64,000 bases of DNA, from contig NZ_CP122379.1 in the NCBI RefSeq assembly GCF_029814825.1, positions 1,116,001-1,180,000 of the forward strand. The letters are read 5' to 3'. The notes beneath the pieces are model-generated. The model was not told the DNA's origin. It did not search any database and saw only the letters and a list, made by a program, of their open reading frames with translations. Made by a program: the position numbers and the translations under genes. Shown here in pieces: positions 8,504 through 18,600 of the stretch. The DNA is from Aequorivita marisscotiae. Its GTDB lineage: Bacteria; Bacteroidota; Bacteroidia; Flavobacteriales; Flavobacteriaceae. Every line of letters begins with the position of its first letter. Within the stretch, counting starts at the first letter, position 1.

Positions 8504-10096
8504 ATGAAGCAATTTGCCCAACTCATAAAAAAGCTCGACAGCACCAACAAAACCAATGAAAAGGTGGCGGCGCTAACAACTTATTTTCAAAATGCAAATG
8601 AGGAAGATAAACTGTGGACCATCGCCATTCTTTCGCACCGTCGCCCAAAACGCCCCGTAAATACAACGTTGCTCAGACTTTGGGCAACGGAAATAAGTGG
8701 CATTCCTCTTTGGCTTTTTGAAGAAAGTTATCATATTGTGGGCGATTTGGCAGAAACCATTGCTTTAATTTTGCCAACTTCGGAAACACATTCCGATAAA
8801 TCGCTTTCACAATTTGTTTCTGAAATTATTGAATTGCGATCACTTCCCGAACCGGAAAAAAAGAAATATTTACACGACAATTGGCTGGCTTTAAACTATT
8901 TTGAAAGATTTGTTTTCAATAAAATCCTCACCGGAAGTTTTAGAATAGGCGTTAGCCAAAAATTGATGACGCGTGCTCTCGCCAAAGCTACAGACATAGA
9001 TGAAGATGTTTTGGCGTATAAATTAATGGGCGATTGGACCCCAGAAACCACTACGTATCAAAAATTAATTCTCGAAACAAATAAAGAGGATTACCTAAGT
9101 AAACCCTATCCGTTTTATTTGGCCTATGCAGTCGAAGACGGTTTCCAGGAAGATTTGGGACCAATTTCCGATTGGAGTTTTGAGCATAAATGGGATGGCA
9201 TCCGGAGTCAGGTTATTATTCGAAACGACGAGGTATTTGTATGGTCCAGAGGTGAAGAATTGGTGACAGATAAATATCCCGAGTTTCAAAATTTTTTGAA
9301 GGCAATTCCCAACGGCACCGTGATTGATGGTGAAATATTGCCTTTCGGCGACGGGGAGATCGGTAATTTTAATGCACTGCAAACGCGTATAGGAAGAAAA
9401 AATGTTTCAAAAGCACTCTTAAAAAAAACACCCGTAATTTTAAATGCGTACGATTTGCTGGAGTGGAATGGTGAGGATATTAGGCAAAAACCGTTTGCGG
9501 AAAGAAGGGAGATTTTGGATGAAATAATTCAAAGAATCAATTCCGAAGAAATAGGGCTGTATTTAAGTGAAACAATGATTTTTGAAACCTGGGAAGAAGC
9601 CGCCGCAGAGCGCGATCTTTCCAGAGAAAAGCGCAGCGAAGGTTTGATGCTGAAACGCAAGGATTCACCGTATTTAGTAGGCAGAAAAAAAGGAGATTGG
9701 TGGAAGTGGAAAATTGATCCCTTTACTATTGATGCAGTTTTAACCTACGCCATGCGTGGGCACGGAAGGCGCGCCAATCTTTATACAGACTACACTTTTG
9801 CACTCTGGAATGAAGGCGAGCTGGTAACTTTTGCAAAGGCTTACTCCGGATTAACAGATGCGGAATTCAGACAAGTTGATAATTGGATAAAACGAAACAC
9901 CTTAGAACGTTTCGGGCCTGTACGAAGTGTAACTCCGCATCATGTTTTTGAAATTGCTTTTGAAGGAATTGCTGAAAGTAGCCGCCATAAAAGCGGTATT
10001 GCAACTAGATTTCCGCGGATTCTTCGTTGGAGAAAAGACAAACCAATTTCTGAAGCCAATACTCTGGATGATCTTAAAGCCTTAATTCCAAAATGA
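8504..10096 (+). CDS. ATP-dependent DNA ligase of the Exo-Lig-Lhr-PdeM cluster
   Basis: 530 residues from ATG 8504; a TTG six codons upstream lies in the repeat and is rejected. The N-terminal DNA-binding domain is followed by the adenylation motif KWDG (Lys229), the GTVIDGEIL motif, the EGLMLKRKDSPY motif IV and the WWKWK motif V, then an OB domain ending in RFPRILRWRKD. This is the TIGR04120 ligase (PP_1105 family), distinct from LigD since no polymerase or phosphoesterase domain is fused. It seals nicks using ATP; NAD-dependent LigA would serve replication. It overlaps the helicase start by four bases (ATGA). Confidence 0.95.
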   Translation: MKQFAQLIKKLDSTNKTNEKVAALTTYFQNANEEDKLWTIAILSHRRPKRPVNTTLLRLWATEISGIPLWLFEESYHIVGDLAETIALILPTSETHSDKSLSQFVSEIIELRSLPEPEKKKYLHDNWLALNYFERFVFNKILTGSFRIGVSQKLMTRALAKATDIDEDVLAYKLMGDWTPETTTYQKLILETNKEDYLSKPYPFYLAYAVEDGFQEDLGPISDWSFEHKWDGIRSQVIIRNDEVFVWSRGEELVTDKYPEFQNFLKAIPNGTVIDGEILPFGDGEIGNFNALQTRIGRKNVSKALLKKTPVILNAYDLLEWNGEDIRQKPFAERREILDEIIQRINSEEIGLYLSETMIFETWEEAAAERDLSREKRSEGLMLKRKDSPYLVGRKKGDWWKWKIDPFTIDAVLTYAMRGHGRRANLYTDYTFALWNEGELVTFAKAYSGLTDAEFRQVDNWIKRNTLERFGPVRSVTPHHVFEIAFEGIAESSRHKSGIATRFPRILRWRKDKPISEANTLDDLKALIPK

Positions 10097-12552
10097 AACA
10101 ATCTGAACTTATTTCAATTGCGGAAGATTGGTTTCAAACAAAAAATTGGAAGTCATTTCCTTTTCAAAGAAAAACGTGGAAAGCATTTCTGGGCGGGAAG
10201 CACGGTCTTTTAAATGCCCCAACCGGAAGTGGGAAAACCTATGCGCTTTGGGTACCAATCGTACTTCAATATTTAAAGGAAAATCCCGCGTATAAAACAA
10301 AACATACAAAAGGACTAAAAGCCATTTGGATTACCCCATTGCGCGCTCTTTCTGTAGAAATTCAACAAGCGGCACAGCGTTTTGCCGACGATTTGGGAAC
10401 AGGATTAACCGTTGGGATCCGCACAGGCGATACCACCCAAAGCGAACGCGCAAAGCAAAAACGCCAAATGCCCGATCTGCTGATAACGACACCCGAAAGT
10501 CTGATGCTTTTGCTGGCGTCAAAAGATTATGATAAAATCTTTAAGCCATTAACTGCGATTGTGGTTGATGAATGGCACGAACTTTTGGGAAGTAAACGCG
10601 GCGTGCAAATGGAACTCGCGCTTTCACGTTTAAAAACGGTTTCAAAACATTTGAGAATTTGGGGAATTTCGGCGACCATTGGCAATCTTGAAGAAGCACA
10701 GGATGTCCTGTTGGGAATGGATTCTGAATTCAGAAAAAATGAAGTTTTGATTAAATCCAATCAAAAGTCGAAAATAGAAGTACGTTCCATCATTCCAAAA
10801 AAGATGGAAACTTTTCCTTGGCGCGGGCATTTAGGACTGCATCTTTTGGAAGAAATTGTTCCAATAATTAAGACTAGCAAAACCACGATTATTTTTACAA
10901 ATACACGCGGACAGTGCGAAATCTGGTTTCAGAAACTACTCGAAAAACATCCCGAGTTTGCCGGCGAAATTGCAATGCACCACGGAAGCATCGGTAAAGA
11001 TACGCGGCTGTGGGTGGAACAGGCTATTCGCAATGAATCGTTATTGGCGGTAGTTGCAACCTCCAGTCTCGATTTGGGGGTTGATTTTGCACCTGTAGAA
11101 ACGGTAATTCAAATTGGCGGACCTAAAGGAGTTGCCAAATTTCTTCAACGTGCAGGGCGAAGTAATCACCGTCCGGGGGAGCCTTCGGTTATTTACTTTT
11201 TGCCAACCCACGCTTTGGAATTGTTGGAGGCTTCGGCTTTAAAACGGGCTGTAAAAGATGAAGTTGTTGAAGATAGAAATCCATATTTGCTCAGTTTTGA
11301 CGTGTTAATTCAGTATTTGGTGACACTTTCGGTAAGTAACGGATTTTTTCCAAAGGAAATTTTCCCAGAAATTAAAAAAACCTTTTGCTTTCAAGGAATA
11401 ACAGAGGAACAGTGGAAATGGTGCCTAAATTTTATAACTATTGGAAGCCAAAGTTTGCAAGCCTACGACGAATATAAAAAAGTTGAAGTTACTCCCGAAG
11501 GGCTATTTAAAGTGGAAAGCAGGCAGATTGCAATGATGCACCGTTTGAGTATTGGCACAATAGTGAGTGATAGTATGATGCTCGTAAAATATGTTTCCGG
11601 CGGATTTATTGGCACGATTGAAGAATGGTTTATCAGTAAAATGAAACCCGGTGACACCTTTGTTTTTGCAGGAAGAACTTTGGAATTGGTCAGAATTCGG
11701 CAAATGCAGGCTCAAGTTCGAAAAAGCAGCAAACGAACTGCAAATATTGTAAGTTTTATGGGCGGGCGGTTGCCCCTTTCTTCGCAAATGAGTAAAATTC
11801 TGCGGGAAGAATTGCAAAGTGAATCCGACCACAAACGAAACACGCCGGAATTAAAGGCATTGAGCCATATTTTTGACAGGCAGGAACGCGAAAGTATCGT
11901 CCCCGGCGAAAACGAATTTTTGATTGAAACCTTTAAAACTCGCGAAGGATACCACGCGCTTTTTTACCCTTTTGAGGGGCGATTTGTACACGAGGCAATG
12001 AGCAGTTTGCTGGCGTACCGGATAAGTTTGCTATTGCCGATTACCTTCTCTTTGGCGTACAACGACTACGGCTTTGAACTTCTAAGCGATCAGTTTTTGG
12101 ATATTCAAACGGTGTTGGACAACAATCTTTTTTCTTCAGAATATTTATATGAAGACCTTCAAAAAAGTTTAAATTCCACTGAATTGGCTCGTCGAAAATT
12201 TCGAGATATTGCTGTAATTAGCGGCATGGTTTTTCAAGGATATCCAAACAAAGTCATTAAAACAAAACATTTGCAAAGCAACAGTCAATTGCTTTTTGAC
12301 GTTTTTCGGGATTACGAATCCGACAATCTTTTGTACCTTCAAGCCTATCGTGAAACTTTTGAACATCAATTGGAGGAAGGCAGATTGCGGCAAGCTTTGG
12401 AACGTATAAATTCACAAAAAATAATTTGGAAACAATGTGAAAAAGCAACGCCTTTCAGCTTTCCGATTATTACGGACAGGCTCCGCGAAAAACTTTCTTC
12501 GGAAAAATTGGCGGATCGGATTAAAAAAATGACTTTGCAATTGGAAAAATGA
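10093..12552 (+). CDS. Lhr-Core type DEXH helicase, ligase-associated
   Basis: 819 residues. Walker A is APTGSGKT (42-49), followed by TPLRALSVEIQ (Ia), VVDEWHELLG (DEWH instead of the common DEAH/DEVH), SATIGN (III), TNTRGQCE (IV), ATSSLDLGVDF (V) and QRAGRSNHRPG (VI), then the winged-helix and Lhr-specific C-terminal region. This is the Lhr-Core, TIGR04121; the P. putida homologue is a 3'-to-5' ATP-driven DNA translocase/helicase. It overlaps both neighbours by four bases, so the genes are translationally coupled. Confidence 0.95.
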   Translation: MKQSELISIAEDWFQTKNWKSFPFQRKTWKAFLGGKHGLLNAPTGSGKTYALWVPIVLQYLKENPAYKTKHTKGLKAIWITPLRALSVEIQQAAQRFADDLGTGLTVGIRTGDTTQSERAKQKRQMPDLLITTPESLMLLLASKDYDKIFKPLTAIVVDEWHELLGSKRGVQMELALSRLKTVSKHLRIWGISATIGNLEEAQDVLLGMDSEFRKNEVLIKSNQKSKIEVRSIIPKKMETFPWRGHLGLHLLEEIVPIIKTSKTTIIFTNTRGQCEIWFQKLLEKHPEFAGEIAMHHGSIGKDTRLWVEQAIRNESLLAVVATSSLDLGVDFAPVETVIQIGGPKGVAKFLQRAGRSNHRPGEPSVIYFLPTHALELLEASALKRAVKDEVVEDRNPYLLSFDVLIQYLVTLSVSNGFFPKEIFPEIKKTFCFQGITEEQWKWCLNFITIGSQSLQAYDEYKKVEVTPEGLFKVESRQIAMMHRLSIGTIVSDSMMLVKYVSGGFIGTIEEWFISKMKPGDTFVFAGRTLELVRIRQMQAQVRKSSKRTANIVSFMGGRLPLSSQMSKILREELQSESDHKRNTPELKALSHIFDRQERESIVPGENEFLIETFKTREGYHALFYPFEGRFVHEAMSSLLAYRISLLLPITFSLAYNDYGFELLSDQFLDIQTVLDNNLFSSEYLYEDLQKSLNSTELARRKFRDIAVISGMVFQGYPNKVIKTKHLQSNSQLLFDVFRDYESDNLLYLQAYRETFEHQLEEGRLRQALERINSQKIIWKQCEKATPFSFPIITDRLREKLSSEKLADRIKKMTLQLEK

Positions 12553-13190
12553 TACAAAATATTTCAATTAAAAATAACGACTTCAAATTACACCCTAGTG
12601 GCGCCATCTTTTGGAAAGACAAGAAAATGCTGTTAATCGCCGATGTGCATCTGGGTAAAATTGCACATTTCAGAAAACACGGCGCGCCCGTTCCGGCAAA
12701 TGCAGCGTATAAAAACCTTGAAAAACTTACCGAGATATGCAATCACTTTAAGCCTGAGACTATCTGCTTTTTGGGCGATCTTTTCCACAGCAAATTAAAC
12801 GAGGAATGGCAGGATTTTGAAAAGTGGACGGAATACACAAAGGCGGAAATAGTCCTGATTTCGGGCAATCACGATATTATTCCACAGTATTTATACGAAG
12901 AATTAGGAATTAAGGTTTTTGACGAATTTTTGCTCGACGGCTTTTTGTTGACCCATCACCCCACTGAGATTAAAGGTGCGTTCAATTTTTGTGGCCACGT
13001 GCACCCGGGCGTTCGGATGAAGGGCGTTGGTAGGCAATACGTGCGGTTTTCATGTTTTTATAAAACCCTTAACAGCCTTATTCTCCCTGCTTTTGGTAAC
13101 TTTACGGGAAAGCATATTTTAAAACCTTCAGAAAATGATGAAATATTCGCCATTGTTGAAGGAGAAGTAATTTGTGTTTCAAGAAACTAA
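12549..13190 (+). CDS. pdeM: PdeM-like metallophosphoesterase/endonuclease of the repair cluster
   Basis: 213 residues, calcineurin-like phosphoesterase. Metal-binding motifs appear in order: DVHLGK (about 27-32), GDLFHS, SGNHD, THHP and FCGHVHPG. This is TIGR04123, the ligase-associated endonuclease called PdeM or MPE. The P. putida MPE is a Mn-dependent phosphodiesterase/DNA endonuclease. It is last in the four-gene cluster and overlaps the helicase stop (ATGA). The TspO-like gene begins six bases after its stop and may be on the same transcript. Confidence 0.93.
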   Translation: MIQNISIKNNDFKLHPSGAIFWKDKKMLLIADVHLGKIAHFRKHGAPVPANAAYKNLEKLTEICNHFKPETICFLGDLFHSKLNEEWQDFEKWTEYTKAEIVLISGNHDIIPQYLYEELGIKVFDEFLLDGFLLTHHPTEIKGAFNFCGHVHPGVRMKGVGRQYVRFSCFYKTLNSLILPAFGNFTGKHILKPSENDEIFAIVEGEVICVSRN

Positions 13191-13196
13191 TTTATT

Positions 13197-14003
13197 ATGA
13201 AAAAAACACTACAAATAGCAAACATCATCGCTTTCGTGACAACGGTTTTCGTCAATTATTTGTCAAACACGGGCGCGATAAACAATACCACAATAGGCGA
13301 AATTTCAGAATCTTCAAAAAACCTTTTTACGCCTGCCGGTTATGCTTTCTCCATTTGGGGTTTGATTTATCTGCTACTGTTGGGTTTCATAATCTACCAA
13401 AGCCGAAGTCTTTTTACCAAAGTGCGCGATGATGACTTCATTTTAAAAACAGGTTGGTGGTTTGTGCTTTCCTGCTTTGCCAACATTATGTGGATTACTT
13501 TCTGGCTATATGGCTACATGGAATATTCAATTCTCGCCATTTTCGTTCTGCTTTTTTCACTTTTAAAAATTGTAATGAATAACCGGATGGAACTTTGGGA
13601 TGCACCAATTTCGGTCATTGCATTTCTTTGGTGGCCTTTTGTTTTTTACAGCGGTTGGGTTACCGTTGCCAGTATCGCAAATGTTGCAGCATATTTAACA
13701 AGCATTAATTGGAATGCATGGGGTTATAGCGAGATTTCGTGGGCGGTAACGATGATAATCATTGCGGGAATCATTAATCTAGTTGTTACATGGCGAAGAA
13801 ACATGCGCGAATTTGCCTTGGTGGGCGTGTGGGCCTTAGCGGCAATAGCAGTCGCTAATTGGGAAGTGAGCCAAACCGTTGCCTATGCCGCAATTGCAGT
13901 GGCTGCTGTGCTTTTTGTGAGCAGTGGATATCACGCATTCAAAAATCGCGATACCAGTCCTGTGAATAAATGCAAAGAATATTTAAATAAACAAAACATT
14001 TAA
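13197..14003 (+). CDS. TspO/MBR-related tryptophan-rich membrane protein
   Basis: 268 residues with about eight hydrophobic segments and many Trp residues. FTPAGYAFSIWGLIY is the signature of the TspO/MBR family at the first loop, and WWFVLSCFANIMW continues it. Canonical TspO has five helices and about 160 residues, so this is a longer version with an extended C-terminal membrane part. TspO proteins bind tetrapyrroles and act in oxidative or light responses; a role here is not shown. It lies six bases behind the repair cluster on the same strand. Its link to repair is by position only. Confidence 0.8.
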   Translation: MKKTLQIANIIAFVTTVFVNYLSNTGAINNTTIGEISESSKNLFTPAGYAFSIWGLIYLLLLGFIIYQSRSLFTKVRDDDFILKTGWWFVLSCFANIMWITFWLYGYMEYSILAIFVLLFSLLKIVMNNRMELWDAPISVIAFLWWPFVFYSGWVTVASIANVAAYLTSINWNAWGYSEISWAVTMIIIAGIINLVVTWRRNMREFALVGVWALAAIAVANWEVSQTVAYAAIAVAAVLFVSSGYHAFKNRDTSPVNKCKEYLNKQNI

Positions 14004-14077
14004 GACCGCTTCGTTGAAAGATTAAAGACAAAACATTTCAAAAAATCTGAAATCGTCGATCGAAAATCGTTAATCAA

Positions 14078-15430
14078 TTAAACCATTCCCTTAATATCAT
14101 TCCCCCAAGTGGGGTACGCAAAAATCATTGCTTTTAAATTTTCGGTAGTTAATTTTCCGCACATTGCGAGGACGAAAAGATTGATCATTTCTCCGGCTTC
14201 GGCAGCGACTATATGGGCGCCCAATACAATATTTCGTTCTTTGTCCACAATTGTTTTGTACGCATAAACTTCTTCTTTGATTCGCTTCGCGTTAAACCAT
14301 TTCGGAACGCTTTTGTATTCCACCACAAAATCGTAGCCTTTTTCTTTTGCTTCTTTTTCGGTTAAACCTATTGCAGCAATCTGCGGAATAGTAAAAACAA
14401 CCGATGGAACCGGCGGAAAATCCATTTTAGTACTGTTTCCCTGACGGATATTCAATGAAACAATCCGAGCTTCCTGCGAAGAAGTGGGCGTTAACGGTAA
14501 AGAACCACTTGCCGAAACATCACCGCAAGCGTAAACGTTTTTATTGGTTGTATTTTGAAGATATTCGTTCACCGAAATTCCACCTTTTTCAAAAGTAACA
14601 TTTCCTTTTTCCAAATCAAGTTCATCAATTGAAGGTGCGCGACCAGCAGTGTTAAAAACCATTCTGGTATCAATTGATTCGGTTTTACCATTTTTTTTAA
14701 ATGAAACACGATAATTTTTCTGAAGTTTTTCAACTTTAGAAACTTCGGCATTGAAAATAAATTTGATTCCCAATTCTTCCGAAGCTTTTGTGAGGTGCGA
14801 AACGATATCGGCTTCAAAAGGCCCGAGCGGACGATCCTCGAACTCAATTACCGTAACTTTTGCACCGCAGCGCGCGGCAATGTGGGCAAACTCCATCCCA
14901 ATATAGCCCGCGCCAACAAACACGATGCTTTCGGGCAGTTCTTCCAATTCCAAAAAATCGTCGCTCACTTTTAAATGTTCCCGGCCGGGAATTTTCAGTT
15001 CCATCGGTTTTTGCCCGGTAGCGATTACAATTTTCTTCGCTTTCACCGTTTTTCCCTCTACCGAAAGTGTGTTTTCATCCAAAAATTTGGGCGATTGGTG
15101 AAACATTTCAATTCCGGCTTCTTTCAATTTCTTTTCGGTGGAGGCGGGCACGGCATCGGTAAAGGTGGATTTAAATTTTTGAAGATCTTTCCAACTTATT
15201 TTTGGAACGGAAATAATTCCCTTCCCTTTTAAATTTTCCGAAAGCTGCATAGCTTCAGTAATTCCCACCAAAACTTTTTTCGGATCGCAGCCTCTATTTG
15301 GGCAAGTTCCGCCAAATTCGCGGTTGTCGGCAATCGCCACTTTCATTCCTGCGGCAGCAAAATCGTATGCCACAGTTTTGCCTGCAGTTCCGGTTCCTAT
15401 TACAAAAACGTCGTATTCTTTTTGTGCCAT
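14078..15430 (-). CDS. Class I pyridine nucleotide-disulfide oxidoreductase homologue
   Basis: 450 residues. An FAD-binding GTGTAGKT loop (12-19) leads to the redox pair GGTCPNRGCDP (Cys43, Cys48), then VGAGYIGMEFAHIAA for NAD(P)H, ACGDVSASGSLPLT for FAD, and the dimerisation domain. The overall plan is that of dihydrolipoyl dehydrogenase, glutathione reductase and mercuric reductase. The C-terminal HPTxxE active-site motif is replaced by YPTWGND, so the usual catalytic His-Glu pair is missing. The natural disulfide substrate is therefore uncertain. There is no adjacent lipoyl-complex gene. Divergent from mfd. Confidence 0.88.
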   Translation of the reverse strand: MAQKEYDVFVIGTGTAGKTVAYDFAAAGMKVAIADNREFGGTCPNRGCDPKKVLVGITEAMQLSENLKGKGIISVPKISWKDLQKFKSTFTDAVPASTEKKLKEAGIEMFHQSPKFLDENTLSVEGKTVKAKKIVIATGQKPMELKIPGREHLKVSDDFLELEELPESIVFVGAGYIGMEFAHIAARCGAKVTVIEFEDRPLGPFEADIVSHLTKASEELGIKFIFNAEVSKVEKLQKNYRVSFKKNGKTESIDTRMVFNTAGRAPSIDELDLEKGNVTFEKGGISVNEYLQNTTNKNVYACGDVSASGSLPLTPTSSQEARIVSLNIRQGNSTKMDFPPVPSVVFTIPQIAAIGLTEKEAKEKGYDFVVEYKSVPKWFNAKRIKEEVYAYKTIVDKERNIVLGAHIVAAEAGEMINLFVLAMCGKLTTENLKAMIFAYPTWGNDIKGMV

Positions 15431-15443
15431 AACAATACCCGCC

Positions 15444-15471
15444 CTTCGACTATCGCTCAGGATAAACTTTG
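15444..15471. repeat. Dispersed 28-base repeat, copy 1
   Basis: The segment starts CTTCGACTATCGCTCAGG and runs on to ATAAACTTTG. It matches, in reverse orientation and with two mismatches, 20538-20565 at the end of the HTH gene. Its core (CTTCGACT..CGCTCAGGA) resembles a short element scattered through many Flavobacteriia genomes. It lies just upstream of the oxidoreductase start. Confidence 0.75.
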
Positions 15472-15559
15472 TCGGGTAACTTTTAATGATAATCTACGAA
15501 TCTAAAAGTAGTTAATGCAAAATGGTCATTATGTTATCAAAATGATAAAGTTGTTTGAA

Positions 15560-15592
15560 AAACCTCACAGGTCTTTGAGACCTGTGAGGTTT
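15560..15592. repeat. 33-base perfect palindromic repeat upstream of mfd
   Basis: Arms of 14 bases, AAACCTCACAGGTC (15560-15573) and GACCTGTGAGGTTT (15579-15592), pair perfectly around the loop TTTGA. There is no T-tract and it lies between divergent genes, so it is not a terminator. Palindromes of this AACCTCACAGGT type recur in Bacteroidota genomes, from memory. The loop provides a TTTG correctly spaced for the mfd promoter. Confidence 0.85.
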
Positions 15593-15604
15593 GATTTATA
15601 TTTG
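15574..15604 (+). promoter_or_regulatory. Predicted mfd promoter (TTTG-N19-TATATTTG)
   Basis: TTTG at 15574-15577 lies 19 bases before TATATTTG at 15597-15604, a full match to the Bacteroidota consensus TTTG-N17-23-TAnnTTTG. The ATG of mfd is eight bases after the -7 element, so the transcript would have almost no leader. The -33 element lies in the loop of the palindrome. Confidence 0.65.
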
Positions 15605-15612
15605 CCGTCCCG

Positions 15613-18600
15613 ATGAGCAAAACTCTAGTTACGTCACTTTATTCTCAGTCTTCGCAAACACGAAAACTGGAGGAAACTATTGTCCAATCTCAAAAAAGTA
15701 CATCGGTTTCAGGTCTTGTGGGTTCTTCGCTCTCGATAGTTTTAGCCCAAACTTTTCGAAATACGGATTTGCCATTTTTGCTAATTTTAAATGATAAAGA
15801 AGAAGCCGCTTACCATTTAAACGATTTGGAAAATTTATTGGGCGATAAAAATGTGCTTTTTTATCCGGGAAGCTATCGGCGGCCCTATCAAATTGAAGAG
15901 ACAGACAACGCCAATGTTTTATTGCGAAGCGAGGTTTTAAACCGAATAAATTCCCGCAAAAAACCCGCGCTTATTGTAACCTATCCCGAAGCGCTTTTTG
16001 AGAAAGTTGTAACTCGAAAAGAGTTGGAACGCAACACCTTGAAAATTGCCATAAACGACCAACTTTCAATAGATTTTGTAAACGAGGTTTTGTTTGAATA
16101 CCGCTTTAAGCGTACCGATTTTGTTACCGAACCGGGCGAATTTTCGGTGCGTGGGGGAATTTTGGACGTGTTCAGTTTTAGCAACGATGAACCTTACAGA
16201 ATTGAATTTTTTGGGGATGAGGTTGATAGTATTCGCACCATCGATGTGGAAACGCAACTATCTTTGGAACAGGTGAAAAAAGTATCAATCATTCCGAATG
16301 TAGAAAACAAAATGATCGATGAAAATCGCGAAAGTTTTTTGAAGTATATCGCTTCAAAAACAGTGGTTTTTCTAAAAAACGAAGAGCTTTTCAGTAGCGC
16401 GATAAATAATCTTTTCAAAAAAGCGACAGAAGCTTTTAATTCAATCGATTCAGAAATAAAACGCGCAAAACCTTCGGAATTATTCTGTACTTCGGAATTG
16501 TTAAACGAGCAATTGAATGATTTTACAAAAGTTCAACTAAGCATTAATAAAACTTTCCTCCCCTCGGGAGGGGCTGGGAGTGGGCTTTCGTTTTCAACCA
16601 AACCGCAACCATCATTCAACAAACAATTCAACTTACTGATTGAAAATTTGAATGATAATACCGAAAAAGGGTATAAAAACTACATTTTTTGCAGCAGCGA
16701 ACAGCAGGCAAAACGATTTCACGATATTTTTGAAGATGCTGAACAGAATGTAAATCAATTTGAAACTATTGTTTTTCCGCTATTTCAAGGATTTATTGAT
16801 GACGATTTAAAAATTGTTTGCTACACTGATCATCAAATTTTTGAGCGTTACCATAAATTTCAACTGAAAAATGGATACGCTAAAAAACAGGCAATTACTT
16901 TAAAGGAAATTACCAATCTGGAAGTGGGCGATTATGTAACGCATATTGACCATGGAATAGGGAAATTTGGCGGTTTGCAGAAGATTGAGGTAGAAGGAAA
17001 AATGCAGGAAGCCATTAAACTTTTTTATGGCGAGCGCGATATTTTATATCTCAGTATTCATTCGCTGCATAAGATTTCAAAATACAACGGCAAGGATGGG
17101 AGAGAGCCCAAAATCTATAAATTGGGCAGCGATGCGTGGAAAAAATTAAAGCAAAAAACCAAAACGCGCGTTAAGGAAATTGCTTTCAATTTAATTGAAT
17201 TATACGCCAAACGCCGCACGCTAAAAGGTTTCGCCTTTGACCCCGATAGCTATTTGCAAGCCGAATTGGAATCGTCCTTTATTTATGAAGATACCCCGGA
17301 CCAGAGTACAGCAACCGAAGATGTAAAAAAAGATATGGAAAACGAGCGCCCAATGGATCGTTTGGTCTGTGGCGATGTGGGTTTCGGAAAAACGGAAGTG
17401 GCCATTCGAGCAGCTTTTAAAGCAGTTGACAATGGAAAACAGGTCGCAGTTTTGGTGCCAACAACTATTTTGGCATTTCAGCATTTTAAAACATTTTCAG
17501 AGCGTCTTTCGGAGATGCCCGTGAAAGTTGATTATTTAAACCGTTTTAGAACTGCGAAAGAACGAAGAACCGTTTTGGAAGAGTTGAAAAATGGTAAACT
17601 CGATGTTGTTATCGGCACTCATCAATTAGTAAACAAATCGGTTGAATTTAAGGATTTGGGACTTTTGATTATTGATGAAGAGCAAAAATTTGGAGTAGCC
17701 GTAAAAGACAAATTAAAGACCATTAAAGAAAATGTAGATACGCTCACGCTAACGGCAACGCCCATTCCGCGAACGTTGCAGTTTAGTTTGATGGCCGCAC
17801 GTGACCTTTCGGTAATTACCACGCCGCCGCCAAACCGCTATCCCGTGGAAACGCACGTTATTCGTTTCGGGGAAGAAAGTATTCGCGATGCGGTTCGCTA
17901 TGAAATTTCGCGCGGAGGCCAGGTTTTCTTTGTTCACAACCGAATTGAAAATATAAAAGAAGTCGCTGGGATGATTCAACGTTTGGTGCCAGATGCCAAA
18001 ATTGGAATTGGTCACGGCCAAATGGACGGGAAAAAACTGGAAGATTTAATGCTTCGATTTATGAACAATGAATTCGATGTTTTGGTATCCACAACTATTA
18101 TTGAAAGTGGCTTGGACGTACCGAACGCCAATACTATTTTCATCAATAATGCTAATAATTTCGGACTTTCAGATTTACACCAAATGCGCGGTCGTGTTGG
18201 GCGAAGCAACAAAAAAGCGTTTTGTTATTTTATCACTCCGGAATATTCGGCAATGACGGACGAAGCGCGAAAACGAATTACGGCTTTGGAACAATTTTCA
18301 GAATTGGGCAGCGGCATCAACATCGCGATGAAGGATTTGGAAATCCGCGGTGCTGGCGATTTATTGGGTGGTGAGCAGAGTGGATTTATAAACGAAATTG
18401 GTTTTGAAACCTATCAAAAAATTCTAGCCGAAGCGATTGAGGAATTGAAGGATAAAGAGTTTAAAAATTTGTACGAAGAAACAGAAGGTCCGAAGAAGAA
18501 TTTCGTAAAAGAAATGACCATCGACACCGATTTCGAACTTCTTTTCCCAGATGATTACGTTAACAATATTACCGAAAGACTTAATCTATATACCAAACTG

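Noticed and set aside
15560..15592. Rho-independent terminator
   Set aside because: Lies between diverging genes and has no T-run; fits a repeat with promoter function better.
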